64,000 nucleotides of DNA from Uliginosibacterium sp. 31-16 (lineage in GTDB: Bacteria; Pseudomonadota; Gammaproteobacteria; Burkholderiales; Rhodocyclaceae): NCBI RefSeq assembly GCF_030730865.1, contig NZ_JAVALZ010000001.1:186001-250000 (forward strand). The letters run 5' to 3'. The notes under the pieces were generated by a model. That model was not told the origin of the DNA and did no database searches. It saw only the letters and a list, made by a program, of their open reading frames with translations. The position numbers were made by a program, and so were the translations under genes. Of this stretch, positions 47,216 to 56,009 are shown one piece after another. Each line of letters starts with the position of its first letter. The first letter of the stretch is position 1.

Positions 47216-47857
47216 ATGACAGAAAAGATTCGTGTACTGATTGCTGACGACCACGCCATCATCCGCCAGGGACTCAAACAGATTCTTTCGGACACCGAGG
47301 ATCTGGAGGTTACTGGCGAGGCCGATGGCGGAGTCCCTGCGGTACAGATGATCCGCGAGCATCAATATGACGTGGTGCTGATGGATGTTTCCATGCCGGA
47401 CCGCAACGGCATTGATTCGCTGAAAATGATCAGGAAGGAAAACCCGCGTCTGCCCGTGCTGATGCTGAGCATGCACCCCGAAGAGCAGTACGCCATCCGG
47501 GCGCTCCGCGCCGGGGCCGCCGGCTACCTGTCAAAGCAAGGAGCGCCGGAGCAACTGGTTACAGCCATCCGTCAGGTTGCCAGTGGCAAGAAATTCGTCA
47601 GTGCTGCCGTTGCCGAAGAACTCGCCAATTCCATCGGTGAAGACTTTGACAAGCCTGCGCACGAGAAGCTCTCTGACCGCGAATACCAGACCCTGTGCAT
47701 GATTTCATCGGGCAAGACACTGACCCAGATCGCCGAGCAACTGAATCTGAGCGTCAAGACGGTCAGCGTTTACCGTGCCCGTTTGCTGGAAAAAATGAAG
47801 CTGCGCAACAATGCGGAATTGACCCACTACGGTCTCAAGCACGGACTGGTAGAGTAA
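47216..47857 (+). CDS. NarL/FixJ-type response regulator
   Basis: A 213-residue regulator with a receiver domain (~5-120, DDHAIIRQG, phospho-Asp 57 in VVLMDVSMPDRNG, Lys in GYLSKQGAP) and a LuxR helix-turn-helix (~148-205, LSDREYQTLCMISSGKTLTQ then KTVSVYRARLLEKM). ATG 47216 has GAAGGA about 10 bases upstream. The ATG nine bases earlier is too close to it. It should be phosphorylated by the kinase just upstream. Its DNA targets are unknown, though the diguanylate cyclase gene 71 bp downstream on the same strand is one candidate. Confidence 0.95.
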   Translation: MTEKIRVLIADDHAIIRQGLKQILSDTEDLEVTGEADGGVPAVQMIREHQYDVVLMDVSMPDRNGIDSLKMIRKENPRLPVLMLSMHPEEQYAIRALRAGAAGYLSKQGAPEQLVTAIRQVASGKKFVSAAVAEELANSIGEDFDKPAHEKLSDREYQTLCMISSGKTLTQIAEQLNLSVKTVSVYRARLLEKMKLRNNAELTHYGLKHGLVE

Positions 47858-47928
47858 ATTGACTTTTCTGCGGGAACGCTGCTTTCTTCTGAGACGCGGA
47901 ACTGGCAACCGGGACGCGCTCGACAACC

Positions 47929-49695
47929 ATGGCTGACTTCACCTCTCCTTCTGAAATCGCTCGCGAAGTCTTTCGCCGCCTGACCGCACGCCGCATCCAG
48001 CCAACGCCTGAAAATTTCAGCGAGCTCTATCACCAGATCTCGGGCGTCCCGCCGGAAGAGCCCTTCCCGGACCGCCATCTGCGCCAGGTTGCAGCGGCCC
48101 TGCCCCGTGCAACCCCCGAACAATTGCGTCTGGCACGACAGTTTGAAACGGCTTTTTCCGAGCATAACTGGCAGTCGTTCAAGCAACAGCTGATCGTCCT
48201 GCTCTCCTCGCAGGAAACCGAACCACTGGCATGGGCAGCCCTGATTCGCGATCTGCAGGCCCAGTCCGAGCGCCGCCAGATGGGCCTCAGCAGCGTGACC
48301 AAGCACGAGGCACTGAACCGTGTTCTGGAGAGCAGCGCCAGCGATCAGGAGGCGTTGTTCTCCCGCCTGCAGGGTTTGGTCAAGGGCTGGGCTCAACTCC
48401 CCTCTGCAGGCAGCAATATAGAAGTCGACACGGAGTCCCCCACCCCTACGGTTACGGCCACAGCGCTCACCCAGAGAACTGTGCCGACCGATCTGACCCA
48501 AGCTCCCGAGCTGTGGCGCGACCTGATTGCCGATACGCTGGAGAGCGCGGTCGGCATGCTGCTCATTGACACGCCCGAACTCGCCAAGGAAGCCACTGCA
48601 CTCGCAAAACTGCTGCGTGATCCGGCCACGGGCGAGAGCGAAGATTTTTCGGCGCGGCTGCGTCAGTTCTCCTACAAGGTGCAATGGGTCGCTCAGGATC
48701 AGAGTTACATCCGTAGCGCCTTGCTCAATCTGCTGCGCCTGATCATCGAGAACATCGGCGAACTGGTCATTGAAGACAAATACCTGCAGGGCCAGATGGC
48801 CGTGTTGATGGAACTGTTCTCACGCCCACTCGACAAGGGCGTGCTGGAAGAACTCGGCGAGCGTCTGCGCGACGTAATCTACAAGCAGGGCACCATCAAA
48901 CGCAGCCTGAACGAAGCACAAAACCGTCTGCGCGACATGCTCGCGCATTTTGTCGAACGCCTCGGCGAACTCGCCGAGTCCACCGGCAGCTACCACGGCA
49001 AGGTCAGCGCTTTTGCCGAACAGATCACCAAGGCGTCCAGTCTGAACGAACTGGCCGGACTGGTTGACGAAATCGTCAAGGAAACGAAGCTGGTTGAAAA
49101 CAGCGCCCGCCACTCACAGGAAGAGCTTCAGAGCCTGCGCATTACCGTGGATCAGGCCAACAAGGAAATTGCCCGCCTGGAAGGCGAGCTGGAAACGGCC
49201 AGCGAGATGGTCCGCCACGACCCGCTGACGGGCACGCTCAACCGCAAGGGTCTGGACGAAATGCTTGCCCGCGAAACGGCACGCATGCAGCGCCGCGGCA
49301 GCAAGCTGAGCCTGGCCCTGCTGGACGTAGACGACTTCAAGAAACTCAACGACAGCCTTGGTCACACTACCGGTGACGAGGCACTCAAGCATCTGGCACT
49401 GGTGATCCGCGAAAACATCCGTCCGCAAGACTCCGCCGGACGCTACGGCGGCGAAGAATTCCTGATCCTGCTGCCGGACACCGGCCTGGAGGACGGCATC
49501 ACCGCCATGCGTCGCCTGCAGCGCGAGCTGACCAAACGCATCTTCCTGCACGACAACAGGAAGGTACTGATCACCTTCAGCGCGGGGGTCACCGAAATGC
49601 GTCCGGATGAAACCGTCCATACCGCGATCGATCGTGCTGACAAGGCCATGTACAAAGCCAAGAACGCTGGCAAAAATCGCGTCGAAGGAAACTAG
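47929..49695 (+). CDS. Diguanylate cyclase with a long N-terminal helical region
   Basis: A 588-residue cytoplasmic protein. Residues ~1-400 are largely helical and hydrophilic with no recognised sensor (MADFTSPSEIAREVFRRLTA at the start, a coiled-coil-like segment at ~385-425). The last ~165 residues are a GGDEF domain with intact active site GRYGGEEFLILLP. The substrate region LDVDDFKKLNDSLGH and the RxxD inhibitory site (RPQD) just before the active-site loop are also present. It should make c-di-GMP and be feedback-inhibited. With the upstream kinase and regulator it may form one module. The N-terminal region resembles that of other betaproteobacterial cyclases but I cannot name it. Confidence 0.92.
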   Translation: MADFTSPSEIAREVFRRLTARRIQPTPENFSELYHQISGVPPEEPFPDRHLRQVAAALPRATPEQLRLARQFETAFSEHNWQSFKQQLIVLLSSQETEPLAWAALIRDLQAQSERRQMGLSSVTKHEALNRVLESSASDQEALFSRLQGLVKGWAQLPSAGSNIEVDTESPTPTVTATALTQRTVPTDLTQAPELWRDLIADTLESAVGMLLIDTPELAKEATALAKLLRDPATGESEDFSARLRQFSYKVQWVAQDQSYIRSALLNLLRLIIENIGELVIEDKYLQGQMAVLMELFSRPLDKGVLEELGERLRDVIYKQGTIKRSLNEAQNRLRDMLAHFVERLGELAESTGSYHGKVSAFAEQITKASSLNELAGLVDEIVKETKLVENSARHSQEELQSLRITVDQANKEIARLEGELETASEMVRHDPLTGTLNRKGLDEMLARETARMQRRGSKLSLALLDVDDFKKLNDSLGHTTGDEALKHLALVIRENIRPQDSAGRYGGEEFLILLPDTGLEDGITAMRRLQRELTKRIFLHDNRKVLITFSAGVTEMRPDETVHTAIDRADKAMYKAKNAGKNRVEGN

Positions 49696-49722
49696 ACCAG
49701 GCCCGGAACCCGATTCTGGCAT

Positions 49723-49774
49723 GGTTCTTCAGGCAGGCACTTCCAAGAACTGCGCACAGCAAGCCTCTTCAGGC
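49723..49774. repeat. Partial copy of the dispersed repeat (two right-end halves)
   Basis: GGTTCTTCAGGC (49723-49734) and CTCTTCAGGC (49765-49774) are direct, not inverted, copies of the right end, 40 nt apart. Confidence 0.4.
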
Positions 49775-50077
49775 TAGCTGCTCCATCAGCCTCGCCACGC
49801 TTGGCTCTGCAGCCCCCTCTATCCGCACGACCTTCTGTCGGGAGCTCTCCCCGCTCAGCAGCATCACCGCCGCTTTCGGCACCCCCATGAACTTCGCCAG
49901 AAACGCCAGCAGGCAGGCATTCGCCTTGCCGTCCACGGGCGGCGCAGCAAGCCGGATCTTCAATGCGTCACCGTGCAAACCAGCAAACTCGGTCCGCTTC
50001 GCACCGGGCTGCACGTGCAGGCTGAGCGTCAGCACGCCATCGGGCTGACGGCGAAGCGGATGCACAAAGCCACTCAC
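49769..50077 (-). CDS. yggU: DUF167 family protein YggU
   Basis: A 102-residue small soluble protein of the YggU family. Evidence: LTLSLHVQPGAKRTEFAGLHGDALKIRLAAPPVDGKAN in the first half (reported here in shorter parts: VQPGAKRTEF and AAPPVDGKAN) and LLSGESSRQKVVRIEG. No biochemical role is proven. It overlaps yggT by four bases (ATGA) and is the last gene of the yggS-proC-yggT-yggU set. Its C-terminus overlaps a half-copy of the dispersed repeat by a few bases. Confidence 0.92.
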   Translation of the reverse strand: MSGFVHPLRRQPDGVLTLSLHVQPGAKRTEFAGLHGDALKIRLAAPPVDGKANACLLAFLAKFMGVPKAAVMLLSGESSRQKVVRIEGAAEPSVARLMEQLA

Positions 50078-50649
50078 ACGAAGAGCAAGCGAGCGACCCC
50101 GCCCTGCAGATTGTTGAGCATATACAGCAGAATCTGCAGCACCAGCAGCAAGAGCAGCGGCGAAAGATCCACGCCAGAGATAGGCGGCAGGATGCGCCGG
50201 AATGGCGCCAGGAAGGGGCGTGTCAACGCATTGATCGGACCGGCAAAAGGCGAATACGGATTCACCCAGGACAGGATCGCTCCCAGCAGCACCACGCCAA
50301 GCAACAGATACAAAGCAGAACGCAGCAACTCGAAGGCTCCGATGATCAGAACTCCGGTCATCAGCGGCAGCGGCTGGCCGAGACTGTGCCCTCCCAGCAG
50401 CGCCAGCAGCAACGCCAGCAAAGCCTGCAGCAGCCAGGCTGGCAGCAGCGCACTCAGGTCCAGCTTGCCAATGCTTGGGACTATTTTCTGAAACGGCAAC
50501 ACCGCCCAGTTGGTCGTTGCCAGGACGAACTGGCCAAGCTGGCTGACGAAAGAAATACGCATGAAGCGCATTGCCGTGCGCACCAGCAGCAGCATGGTAA
50601 AAAACCCGAACACGGCACTCAGGATCATTGACAGGATATCCAGCAGCAT
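50074..50649 (-). CDS. yggT: YggT family membrane protein
   Basis: A 191-residue inner-membrane protein with two YGGT repeats, each a pair of transmembrane helices (MLLDILSMILSAVFGFFTML at the start, a second set from ~100 with LYLLLGVVLLGAILSWVNPY). The WVNPYSPF motif before a short polar loop is typical. Related proteins in other bacteria affect osmotic stress and cell division, but the role is not defined. It lies 9 bp after proC, coupled by overlap to yggU. Confidence 0.93.
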   Translation of the reverse strand: MLLDILSMILSAVFGFFTMLLLVRTAMRFMRISFVSQLGQFVLATTNWAVLPFQKIVPSIGKLDLSALLPAWLLQALLALLLALLGGHSLGQPLPLMTGVLIIGAFELLRSALYLLLGVVLLGAILSWVNPYSPFAGPINALTRPFLAPFRRILPPISGVDLSPLLLLLVLQILLYMLNNLQGGVARLLFV

Positions 50650-50658
50650 ACGTTCTCC

Positions 50659-51477
50659 TCAGGCCTCGTCGCGACCAAGCTGGTCGCCCATTTCCGCGCC
50701 GCGCGCCGCCGCAGCGGCCAGCGCACGCGCCACCAGCGCCGGAAAACCGTCGTCCGCCATGCTCTGCAGCGCCGCGGCCGTGGTGCCGCCCTTGGACGTC
50801 ACCCGCTCACGCAGCACGGCAGGCGATTCCGGACTTTGCGCCGCCAATGCCGAAGCCCCGACCAGAGTCTCGATCGCCAGCTGCCGCGCGGTATCCGGCG
50901 GCAGGCCAAGTGCCTCCCCTCCGGCCTGCAAGGCTTCGATGAAGTGGAATACATAGGCCGGTCCGCTGCCAGAAAGCGCGGTTACCGCATCCATCTGGGC
51001 TTCTTCGCTCAACCAGACACTGCTGCCCACCGCCGCCATGATGCGGCTGACGGCTTGGCGCCCGGCCTCGGCCACGCTGGCATCCGCATACAGGCCGGTC
51101 ACGCCCTGCCCGATCAGCGCCGGGGTGTTCGGCATCGCCCGCACCAGCGTGGTGTAGCCGCCCAGCCAGCGCGACAGATCGGCCAGGCGCAAGCCCGCCG
51201 CAATGCTCACCACCAGCTGGCGCGTCAGTTGCCCCGCAAACGGGCTCAGGGCCTCGCGCATCTGCTGGGGTTTCACCGCCAGCATCAGCACATCGCAATC
51301 CAGCGCGGCCGTGTCCAGCTGTGCCACAGCACGCACGCCGAAATCCGTTTGCAAACGGGTACGCGCCGCCTCATACAGCTCCACAACCTGAATGTCCGCC
51401 GCCGCAAAACCCTGCTTGAGCAGCCCGCCAATGAGCGCGGAAGCCATGTTGCCGCCGCCAAGGAAAGTGATTTTCAT
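50659..51477 (-). CDS. proC: Pyrroline-5-carboxylate reductase
   Basis: A 272-residue enzyme for the last step of proline synthesis, reducing pyrroline-5-carboxylate with NAD(P)H. It has the Rossmann start MKITFLGGGNMASALIGGLL, VLMLAVKPQQM, RAMPNTPALIGQGVTGLYAD and the C-terminal dimer region ALSGSGPAYVFHFIEALQAG followed by VTSKGGTTAAALQSM. ATG 51477 is fixed by homology. The long frame to 51711 runs into the yggS gene. It belongs to the yggS-proC-yggT-yggU set. The other proline gene in the window, proA, is 27 kb away. Confidence 0.96.
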   Translation of the reverse strand: MKITFLGGGNMASALIGGLLKQGFAAADIQVVELYEAARTRLQTDFGVRAVAQLDTAALDCDVLMLAVKPQQMREALSPFAGQLTRQLVVSIAAGLRLADLSRWLGGYTTLVRAMPNTPALIGQGVTGLYADASVAEAGRQAVSRIMAAVGSSVWLSEEAQMDAVTALSGSGPAYVFHFIEALQAGGEALGLPPDTARQLAIETLVGASALAAQSPESPAVLRERVTSKGGTTAAALQSMADDGFPALVARALAAAAARGAEMGDQLGRDEA

Positions 51478-51514
51478 GTGTTGGTTCGTCAAACGAAATG
51501 AATGGAGTGAATCA

Positions 51515-52219
51515 TCACGAAGCGGGCTTCGCCGGCCGGCCACCAAAGATGGCCGTGCCGACCCGCACCAGCGTTGAGCCTGCGGCGATGGCCTGCGCCA
51601 TATCGGCAGACATGCCCATCGACAGGGTGCCCAGCGGCACATCCAGCTCTCGCTGCAACTGGTCGCGCAGCTCGACCAGCAGCCGGAACCGGCTGGCCAG
51701 CAGATGCTCATCCTCGCTCGGCTCGGGAATGCACATCAAGCCGCGCAGATGCAGGCGGGGCAAGGCCACCACGCCACGCGCCAGCGCCAGCAGATCTTCT
51801 GGAGCAACACCACTCTTGCTGGCTTCGCCGCTGACATTGACCTGCAAACACACGTTCAGCGGCGGCAGCTGCGCGTCACGCTGCTCCGCCAGACGCTGGG
51901 CGATTTTCAACCGGTCGATCGAGTGGACCCAGTGGAAATGCTCTGCCACCAGACGCGTTTTGTTGCTCTGCAAGGGGCCGATGAAGTGCCAGACAAGATC
52001 CGGCAGCTCCGTCAGTGCCACGACTTTTTCGACACCTTCCTGCACGTAGTTTTCGCCAAAATCGCGCTGTCCGGCAGTGTAAGCTTCGCGCACAGCCTCC
52101 GCAGGCCAGGTCTTGGAGACAGCCAGCAGATGCACAGAATCCGGATTTCGCCCGCTTTTCCGCTCGGCGGTGTCCATCTGGGCACGAACAGCTTTCAGGT
52201 TTTCGGCAATGCCGGGCAT
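51515..52219 (-). CDS. yggS: PLP homeostasis protein (YggS/PLPBP)
   Basis: A 234-residue single-domain PLP-binding protein of the alanine-racemase fold with no known catalysis. It buffers cellular pyridoxal phosphate. The PLP-lysine is in HLLAVSKTWPAEAVREAY, and GENYVQEGVEK, WHFIGPLQSNK and LSMGMSADMAQAIAAGSTLVRVG are family signatures. It is first in the set with proC, yggT and yggU, and divergent from pilT across 86 bp. The yggS-proC-yggT-pilT arrangement is widely conserved in proteobacteria. Confidence 0.96.
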   Translation of the reverse strand: MPGIAENLKAVRAQMDTAERKSGRNPDSVHLLAVSKTWPAEAVREAYTAGQRDFGENYVQEGVEKVVALTELPDLVWHFIGPLQSNKTRLVAEHFHWVHSIDRLKIAQRLAEQRDAQLPPLNVCLQVNVSGEASKSGVAPEDLLALARGVVALPRLHLRGLMCIPEPSEDEHLLASRFRLLVELRDQLQRELDVPLGTLSMGMSADMAQAIAAGSTLVRVGTAIFGGRPAKPAS

Positions 52220-52305
52220 ATAATTGGCTGAGTTAATCGGCGAAAAGGCCGAAAAAGTATAACAGTCCGCAGCAGACCCTCTTTGCCTCTGGAACCGTAT
52301 TCACC

Positions 52306-53352
52306 ATGGAAATCACCGAGCTGCTCGCCTTCTCCGTCAAGAACAAGGCATCCGACTTGCACCTTTCGGCCGGCCTGCCGCCGATGATCCGGGTCAATGG
52401 CGACATCCGCCGCATCAATCTGCCGCCGCTGGAGCACAAAGACGTGCACGCCATGGTGTACGACATCATGAACGACAGCCAGCGCAAGCAGTACGAGGAA
52501 TTCCTCGAGTGCGACTTCTCGTTTGCCGTACCGAATCTGGCCCGTTTCCGGGTTAACGCCTTCGTTCAGGAACGCGGTGCCGGTGCTGTATTCCGGACCA
52601 TTCCCTCCAAGGTGCTGACCCTTGAAGATCTGAACTGCCCGAAGGTGTTCAAGGAAATTTCCGACCAGCCGCGCGGCATCGTGCTGGTGACCGGCCCCAC
52701 CGGTTCGGGCAAATCCACCACGCTGGCGGCGATGGTCGATTACGTCAACGAAAACCAGTATGCCCACATCCTCACCATTGAGGATCCGATCGAATTCGTG
52801 CACACCAGCAAGCGCTGTCTGATCAACCAGCGCGAAGTGCACCGCGACACCCACTCCTTCTCCAACGCGCTGCGCTCCGCACTGCGGGAAGATCCGGACG
52901 TGATCCTGGTGGGCGAACTGCGCGATCTGGAAACCATCCGCCTCGCCATGACCGCGGCGGAAACCGGCCACCTCGTGTTCGGCACGCTGCACACCTCCTC
53001 TGCCGCCAAGACGGTTGACCGCGTGGTCGACGTGTTCCCGGCGGAAGAAAAGGAAATGATCCGCGCCATGTTGTCGGAATCACTGCGTGCGGTGATCTCG
53101 CAAACCCTGCTCAAGACCAAGGACGGCACAGGTCGCGTCGCCGCCCACGAAATCATGATCGGCACCCCCGCGATCCGCAACCTAATCCGCGAAAACAAGG
53201 TCGCGCAGATGTACTCCTCGATCCAGACCGGCATGCAATACGGCATGCAGACCCTGGACCAGAACCTGCAGGACCTCGTGCGGCGCAACATCGTTTCTTC
53301 AGGCGAAGCCCGCGTACGCGCCTCCAACAAGGATCTTTTCCCGGGCGCCTGA
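52306..53352 (+). CDS. pilT: Type IV pilus retraction ATPase PilT
   Basis: A 348-residue hexameric AAA-like ATPase that depolymerises type IV pili for twitching. It has the N-terminal PAS-like domain (SVKNKASDLHLSAGLPPMIR), Walker A GPTGSGKSTTLAAM, Asp box VILVGELRDLETIRLAM, His box GHLVFGTLHTSSAAKTVDR and the C-terminal AIRNLIRENK motif that marks true PilT. The length is typical. pilU follows after 61 bp in the same direction. Divergent from yggS. Confidence 0.97.
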   Translation: MEITELLAFSVKNKASDLHLSAGLPPMIRVNGDIRRINLPPLEHKDVHAMVYDIMNDSQRKQYEEFLECDFSFAVPNLARFRVNAFVQERGAGAVFRTIPSKVLTLEDLNCPKVFKEISDQPRGIVLVTGPTGSGKSTTLAAMVDYVNENQYAHILTIEDPIEFVHTSKRCLINQREVHRDTHSFSNALRSALREDPDVILVGELRDLETIRLAMTAAETGHLVFGTLHTSSAAKTVDRVVDVFPAEEKEMIRAMLSESLRAVISQTLLKTKDGTGRVAAHEIMIGTPAIRNLIRENKVAQMYSSIQTGMQYGMQTLDQNLQDLVRRNIVSSGEARVRASNKDLFPGA

Positions 53353-53413
53353 GCTCTTCGACAACGCTTTGACTTGATGTCGGGCCATTCGGCCCGACAG
53401 TTACGGAGGCAGC

Positions 53414-54547
53414 ATGGAACGCGACCAGGCACTCAAGTTTGTGCAGGATCTGCTCAAACTGATGGTCACCAAAAAAGGTTCTGACCTTTTCATCACCGCT
53501 GGCTTCCCGCCCGCGATCAAGATCGACGGCAAGATCGTGCCGCAATCCAATCAGATTCTCAGCCCGCAGCACACGCAGGACATTGCACGCGCAGTGATGA
53601 ACGACAAGCAGGCGGCCGAGTTTGAATCCACCAAGGAATGCAACTTCGCCATTTCGCCGTCGGGCATCGGGCGTTTCCGCATGAACGCCTTCGTCCAGCA
53701 AGGCCGCATCGGCCTGATCGCACGGACCATCGCGGCGCGCATCCCGACTCTGGATGAACTGGGCATGCCACCGATTCTGCGCGAAATTGCCATGTCCAAG
53801 CGCGGTCTGGTGATCTTCGTCGGCGGTACCGGTACCGGTAAATCCACCTCGCTGGCTGCGCTGGTTGATTACCGCAACGAGCACACCTACGGCCACATCA
53901 TCACCCTGGAAGACCCGATCGAGTACGTACACACCCACAAGAACTGCGTCATCACGCAGCGTGAAGTCGGACTGGATACCGAAACCTGGGAGGCTGGCCT
54001 GAAGAACACCCTGCGCCAGGCGCCGGACGTGATCCTGATGGGCGAAATCCGCGACCGCGAAACCATGGACTACGGCATCGCCTTCGCCGAAACCGGTCAC
54101 CTTTGCCTGGCAACGCTGCACGCCAACAGCGCCAACCAGGCCATCGACCGGATCATCAACTTCTTCCCGGAAGAGCGTCGCGCACAGTTGCTGATGGATC
54201 TGTCGCTGAACCTGCGCGCGCTGGTTTCGCAACGCCTGCTGCCGCGCAAGGAAAGCAAGGGCCGCGTGCCAGCCATCGAGGTGATGCTGAATTCGCCACT
54301 GATCAGCGACCTGATCTTCAAGGGCGAAGTCACCGAGCTGAAGGATGTGATGAAACGCTCGCGCGAAATCGGCATGCAGACCTTCGATCAGGCCCTGTTC
54401 GATCTGTACGAAGCCGGCCTGATCAACTTTGAAGACGCGCTGCGCAATGCAGACTCGGTCAATGACCTGCGTCTGCAGATCAAGCTCAACAGCAAGCACG
54501 GCGACAAGGATCTGCTGGCTGGCGTACAGAATCTGGACATCATCTAG
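53414..54547 (+). CDS. pilU: Type IV pilus accessory retraction ATPase PilU
   Basis: A 377-residue PilT paralogue. Walker A is GGTGTGKSTSLAAL, with VILMGEIRDRETMDYGI (Asp box) and GHLCLATLHANSANQAIDR (His box). The PilT-specific AIRNLIR is replaced by SPLISDLIFKGE, the usual difference for PilU. PilU adds force to PilT-driven retraction. It is coupled to pilT and has its own terminator 21 bp past the stop. The start at 53414 follows a GGAGG ribosome site. Confidence 0.95.
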   Translation: MERDQALKFVQDLLKLMVTKKGSDLFITAGFPPAIKIDGKIVPQSNQILSPQHTQDIARAVMNDKQAAEFESTKECNFAISPSGIGRFRMNAFVQQGRIGLIARTIAARIPTLDELGMPPILREIAMSKRGLVIFVGGTGTGKSTSLAALVDYRNEHTYGHIITLEDPIEYVHTHKNCVITQREVGLDTETWEAGLKNTLRQAPDVILMGEIRDRETMDYGIAFAETGHLCLATLHANSANQAIDRIINFFPEERRAQLLMDLSLNLRALVSQRLLPRKESKGRVPAIEVMLNSPLISDLIFKGEVTELKDVMKRSREIGMQTFDQALFDLYEAGLINFEDALRNADSVNDLRLQIKLNSKHGDKDLLAGVQNLDII

Positions 54548-54568
54548 TTTCTGCCGCTTCAAAAAAGC

Positions 54569-54605
54569 AAAGGCCGCGCGGGCATCACCGCTGCGGCCTT
54601 TTTAT
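54569..54605 (+). terminator. Intrinsic terminator after pilU
   Basis: AAAGGCCGC (54569-54577) and GCGGCCTTT (54593-54601) pair, and five T end the hairpin. Confidence 0.88.
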
Positions 54606-54610
54606 TGGCA

Positions 54611-54725
54611 GGCTGAAAAAGCGCATGTAACGGATGTCTTCGGGCATGCCTCCCGGAAAGCTCCGCCCAGCGGTCGTTTCGAGCAAGGCTGCCTAGAGAA
54701 GTCCGCCCTATGCGGCTCTTCAGCC
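54611..54725. repeat. Dispersed intergenic inverted-end repeat, long form (copy 8)
   Basis: The left end is diverged (GGCTGAAAAAGCGC, 54611-54624). The right end GCGGCTCTTCAGCC (54712-54725) is near consensus and overlaps the last codons and stop of the minus-strand methyltransferase gene. The span is 115 nt. Confidence 0.6.
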
Positions 54726-55883
54726 ATCAAGCCTTTGCGTTCGTTCGCGGTTCTGCCCGGCCACAAGTTTGAATTCAAACACCCGGCAATCCAGATCGCC
54801 ATTCATCAGCGGCGTGCGCTTGCTGGCCTTCAGGCCGATGAGCTTGGCCATCTCCAGATCGGCCGTAATGAAATAGGCATTCCAGCCGGCAAACCCGCGC
54901 TTGAGCGCATCACCCAGCTTGGGATAGAACTCGGCCAGCTCGTCGCCGGAAGACAGGCGCACGCCGTAAGGCGGGTTGCAGACGATCACGCCGGCATCGT
55001 CCGGCGCCTGCAGATCAAGCACGTCGCAAACCAGCAGTTCGACCTTGCCGGCCAGACCCGCCGCTTCCAGATTGGCCTCGGCACTGCGAATCTGGCGCGG
55101 GTCGATATCCGCGCCAAAAATCGGCAGCTCCGGCGCCTGCTTCTGGCGCTGCTGGGCGGCCTTGCGAATGCCCTGCCAGAGTTCGGCATCGAAATGACGG
55201 AATTTCTCGAAGGCAAAAGACCGACCCAGACCCGGCGCAATATCCAGCGCCATCTGCGCCGCTTCGATCAGGAAAGTGCCGCTGCCGCACATCGGGTCAA
55301 GCAACGTCTGGCCGGGCAGCCAGCCGCTGAGCTTGAGGATGCCGGCGGCGAGGTTTTCCTTGATCGAAGCCTCGACCTTGGCGCGCTTGAAGCCGCGCTT
55401 GTAGAGCGGCTCGCCGGAGGTATCCAGATACAGCGTGCAGGTATCCTCGGTGAGGAAGGCATGGATGCGCATGTCCGGCGACACCGTGTCGACATCCGGC
55501 CGGCCACCCTTGATAGCGCGGAAATGGTCGCAGATCCCGTCCTTGATGCGCAGGGTGACGAAGTTCAGGCTCTTCAGTGGTGACTTGATCGAGGTGACGT
55601 TGATACGGATCGGATTGATCGTGTCAAACGAACGCGCCCAGGTCACGGCACTGGCGAGACGATAGATTTCCTCCTCGCTGCGATAGCGCGTGAAGCCCAC
55701 CTTCCACAACAGACGCGTAGCGAGGCGACTTTCGAGATTGACGCGATAGGCATACGCCCAGTCGCCCTCGCTGGCGACACCGCCGTGAGTGATGTCGACG
55801 CGGCTGGCGCCACAGGCCTGCAGCTCTTCGGCGAGCAGGTGTTCGAGGCCACGCGGGCATGGGGCGAAAAAGGTTTCGGACAT
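54720..55883 (-). CDS. rlmL: 23S rRNA (guanine-N2)-methyltransferase, RlmL type
   Basis: A 387-residue SAM-dependent RNA methyltransferase. It has an N-terminal ferredoxin-like plus THUMP region (~1-150, PCPRGLEHLLAEELQACGA), LDPMCGSGTFLIEAAQMALD (SAM loop) and the catalytic VIVCNPPYGVRLSSG. It corresponds only to the N-terminal (RlmL, G2445) half of the fused enterobacterial RlmKL, so the RlmK activity must lie elsewhere. ATG 55883 is fixed by homology (MSETFFAPCPRGLE). The upstream extension is rejected. A dispersed repeat overlaps the 3' end. Confidence 0.9.
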   Translation of the reverse strand: MSETFFAPCPRGLEHLLAEELQACGASRVDITHGGVASEGDWAYAYRVNLESRLATRLLWKVGFTRYRSEEEIYRLASAVTWARSFDTINPIRINVTSIKSPLKSLNFVTLRIKDGICDHFRAIKGGRPDVDTVSPDMRIHAFLTEDTCTLYLDTSGEPLYKRGFKRAKVEASIKENLAAGILKLSGWLPGQTLLDPMCGSGTFLIEAAQMALDIAPGLGRSFAFEKFRHFDAELWQGIRKAAQQRQKQAPELPIFGADIDPRQIRSAEANLEAAGLAGKVELLVCDVLDLQAPDDAGVIVCNPPYGVRLSSGDELAEFYPKLGDALKRGFAGWNAYFITADLEMAKLIGLKASKRTPLMNGDLDCRVFEFKLVAGQNRERTQRLDG

Positions 55884-56009
55884 ATCAGATAGAAAGGCTA
55901 AAAATGGAGTGAAGTGAAACGGAACGGTTCTGGCAAGGCGCGCCGCCGCAGGCAGTACGAGCAGGTACGACAAGGCGGCGCAACGACGTCAGAAACATTT
56001 TTGGCCTTT

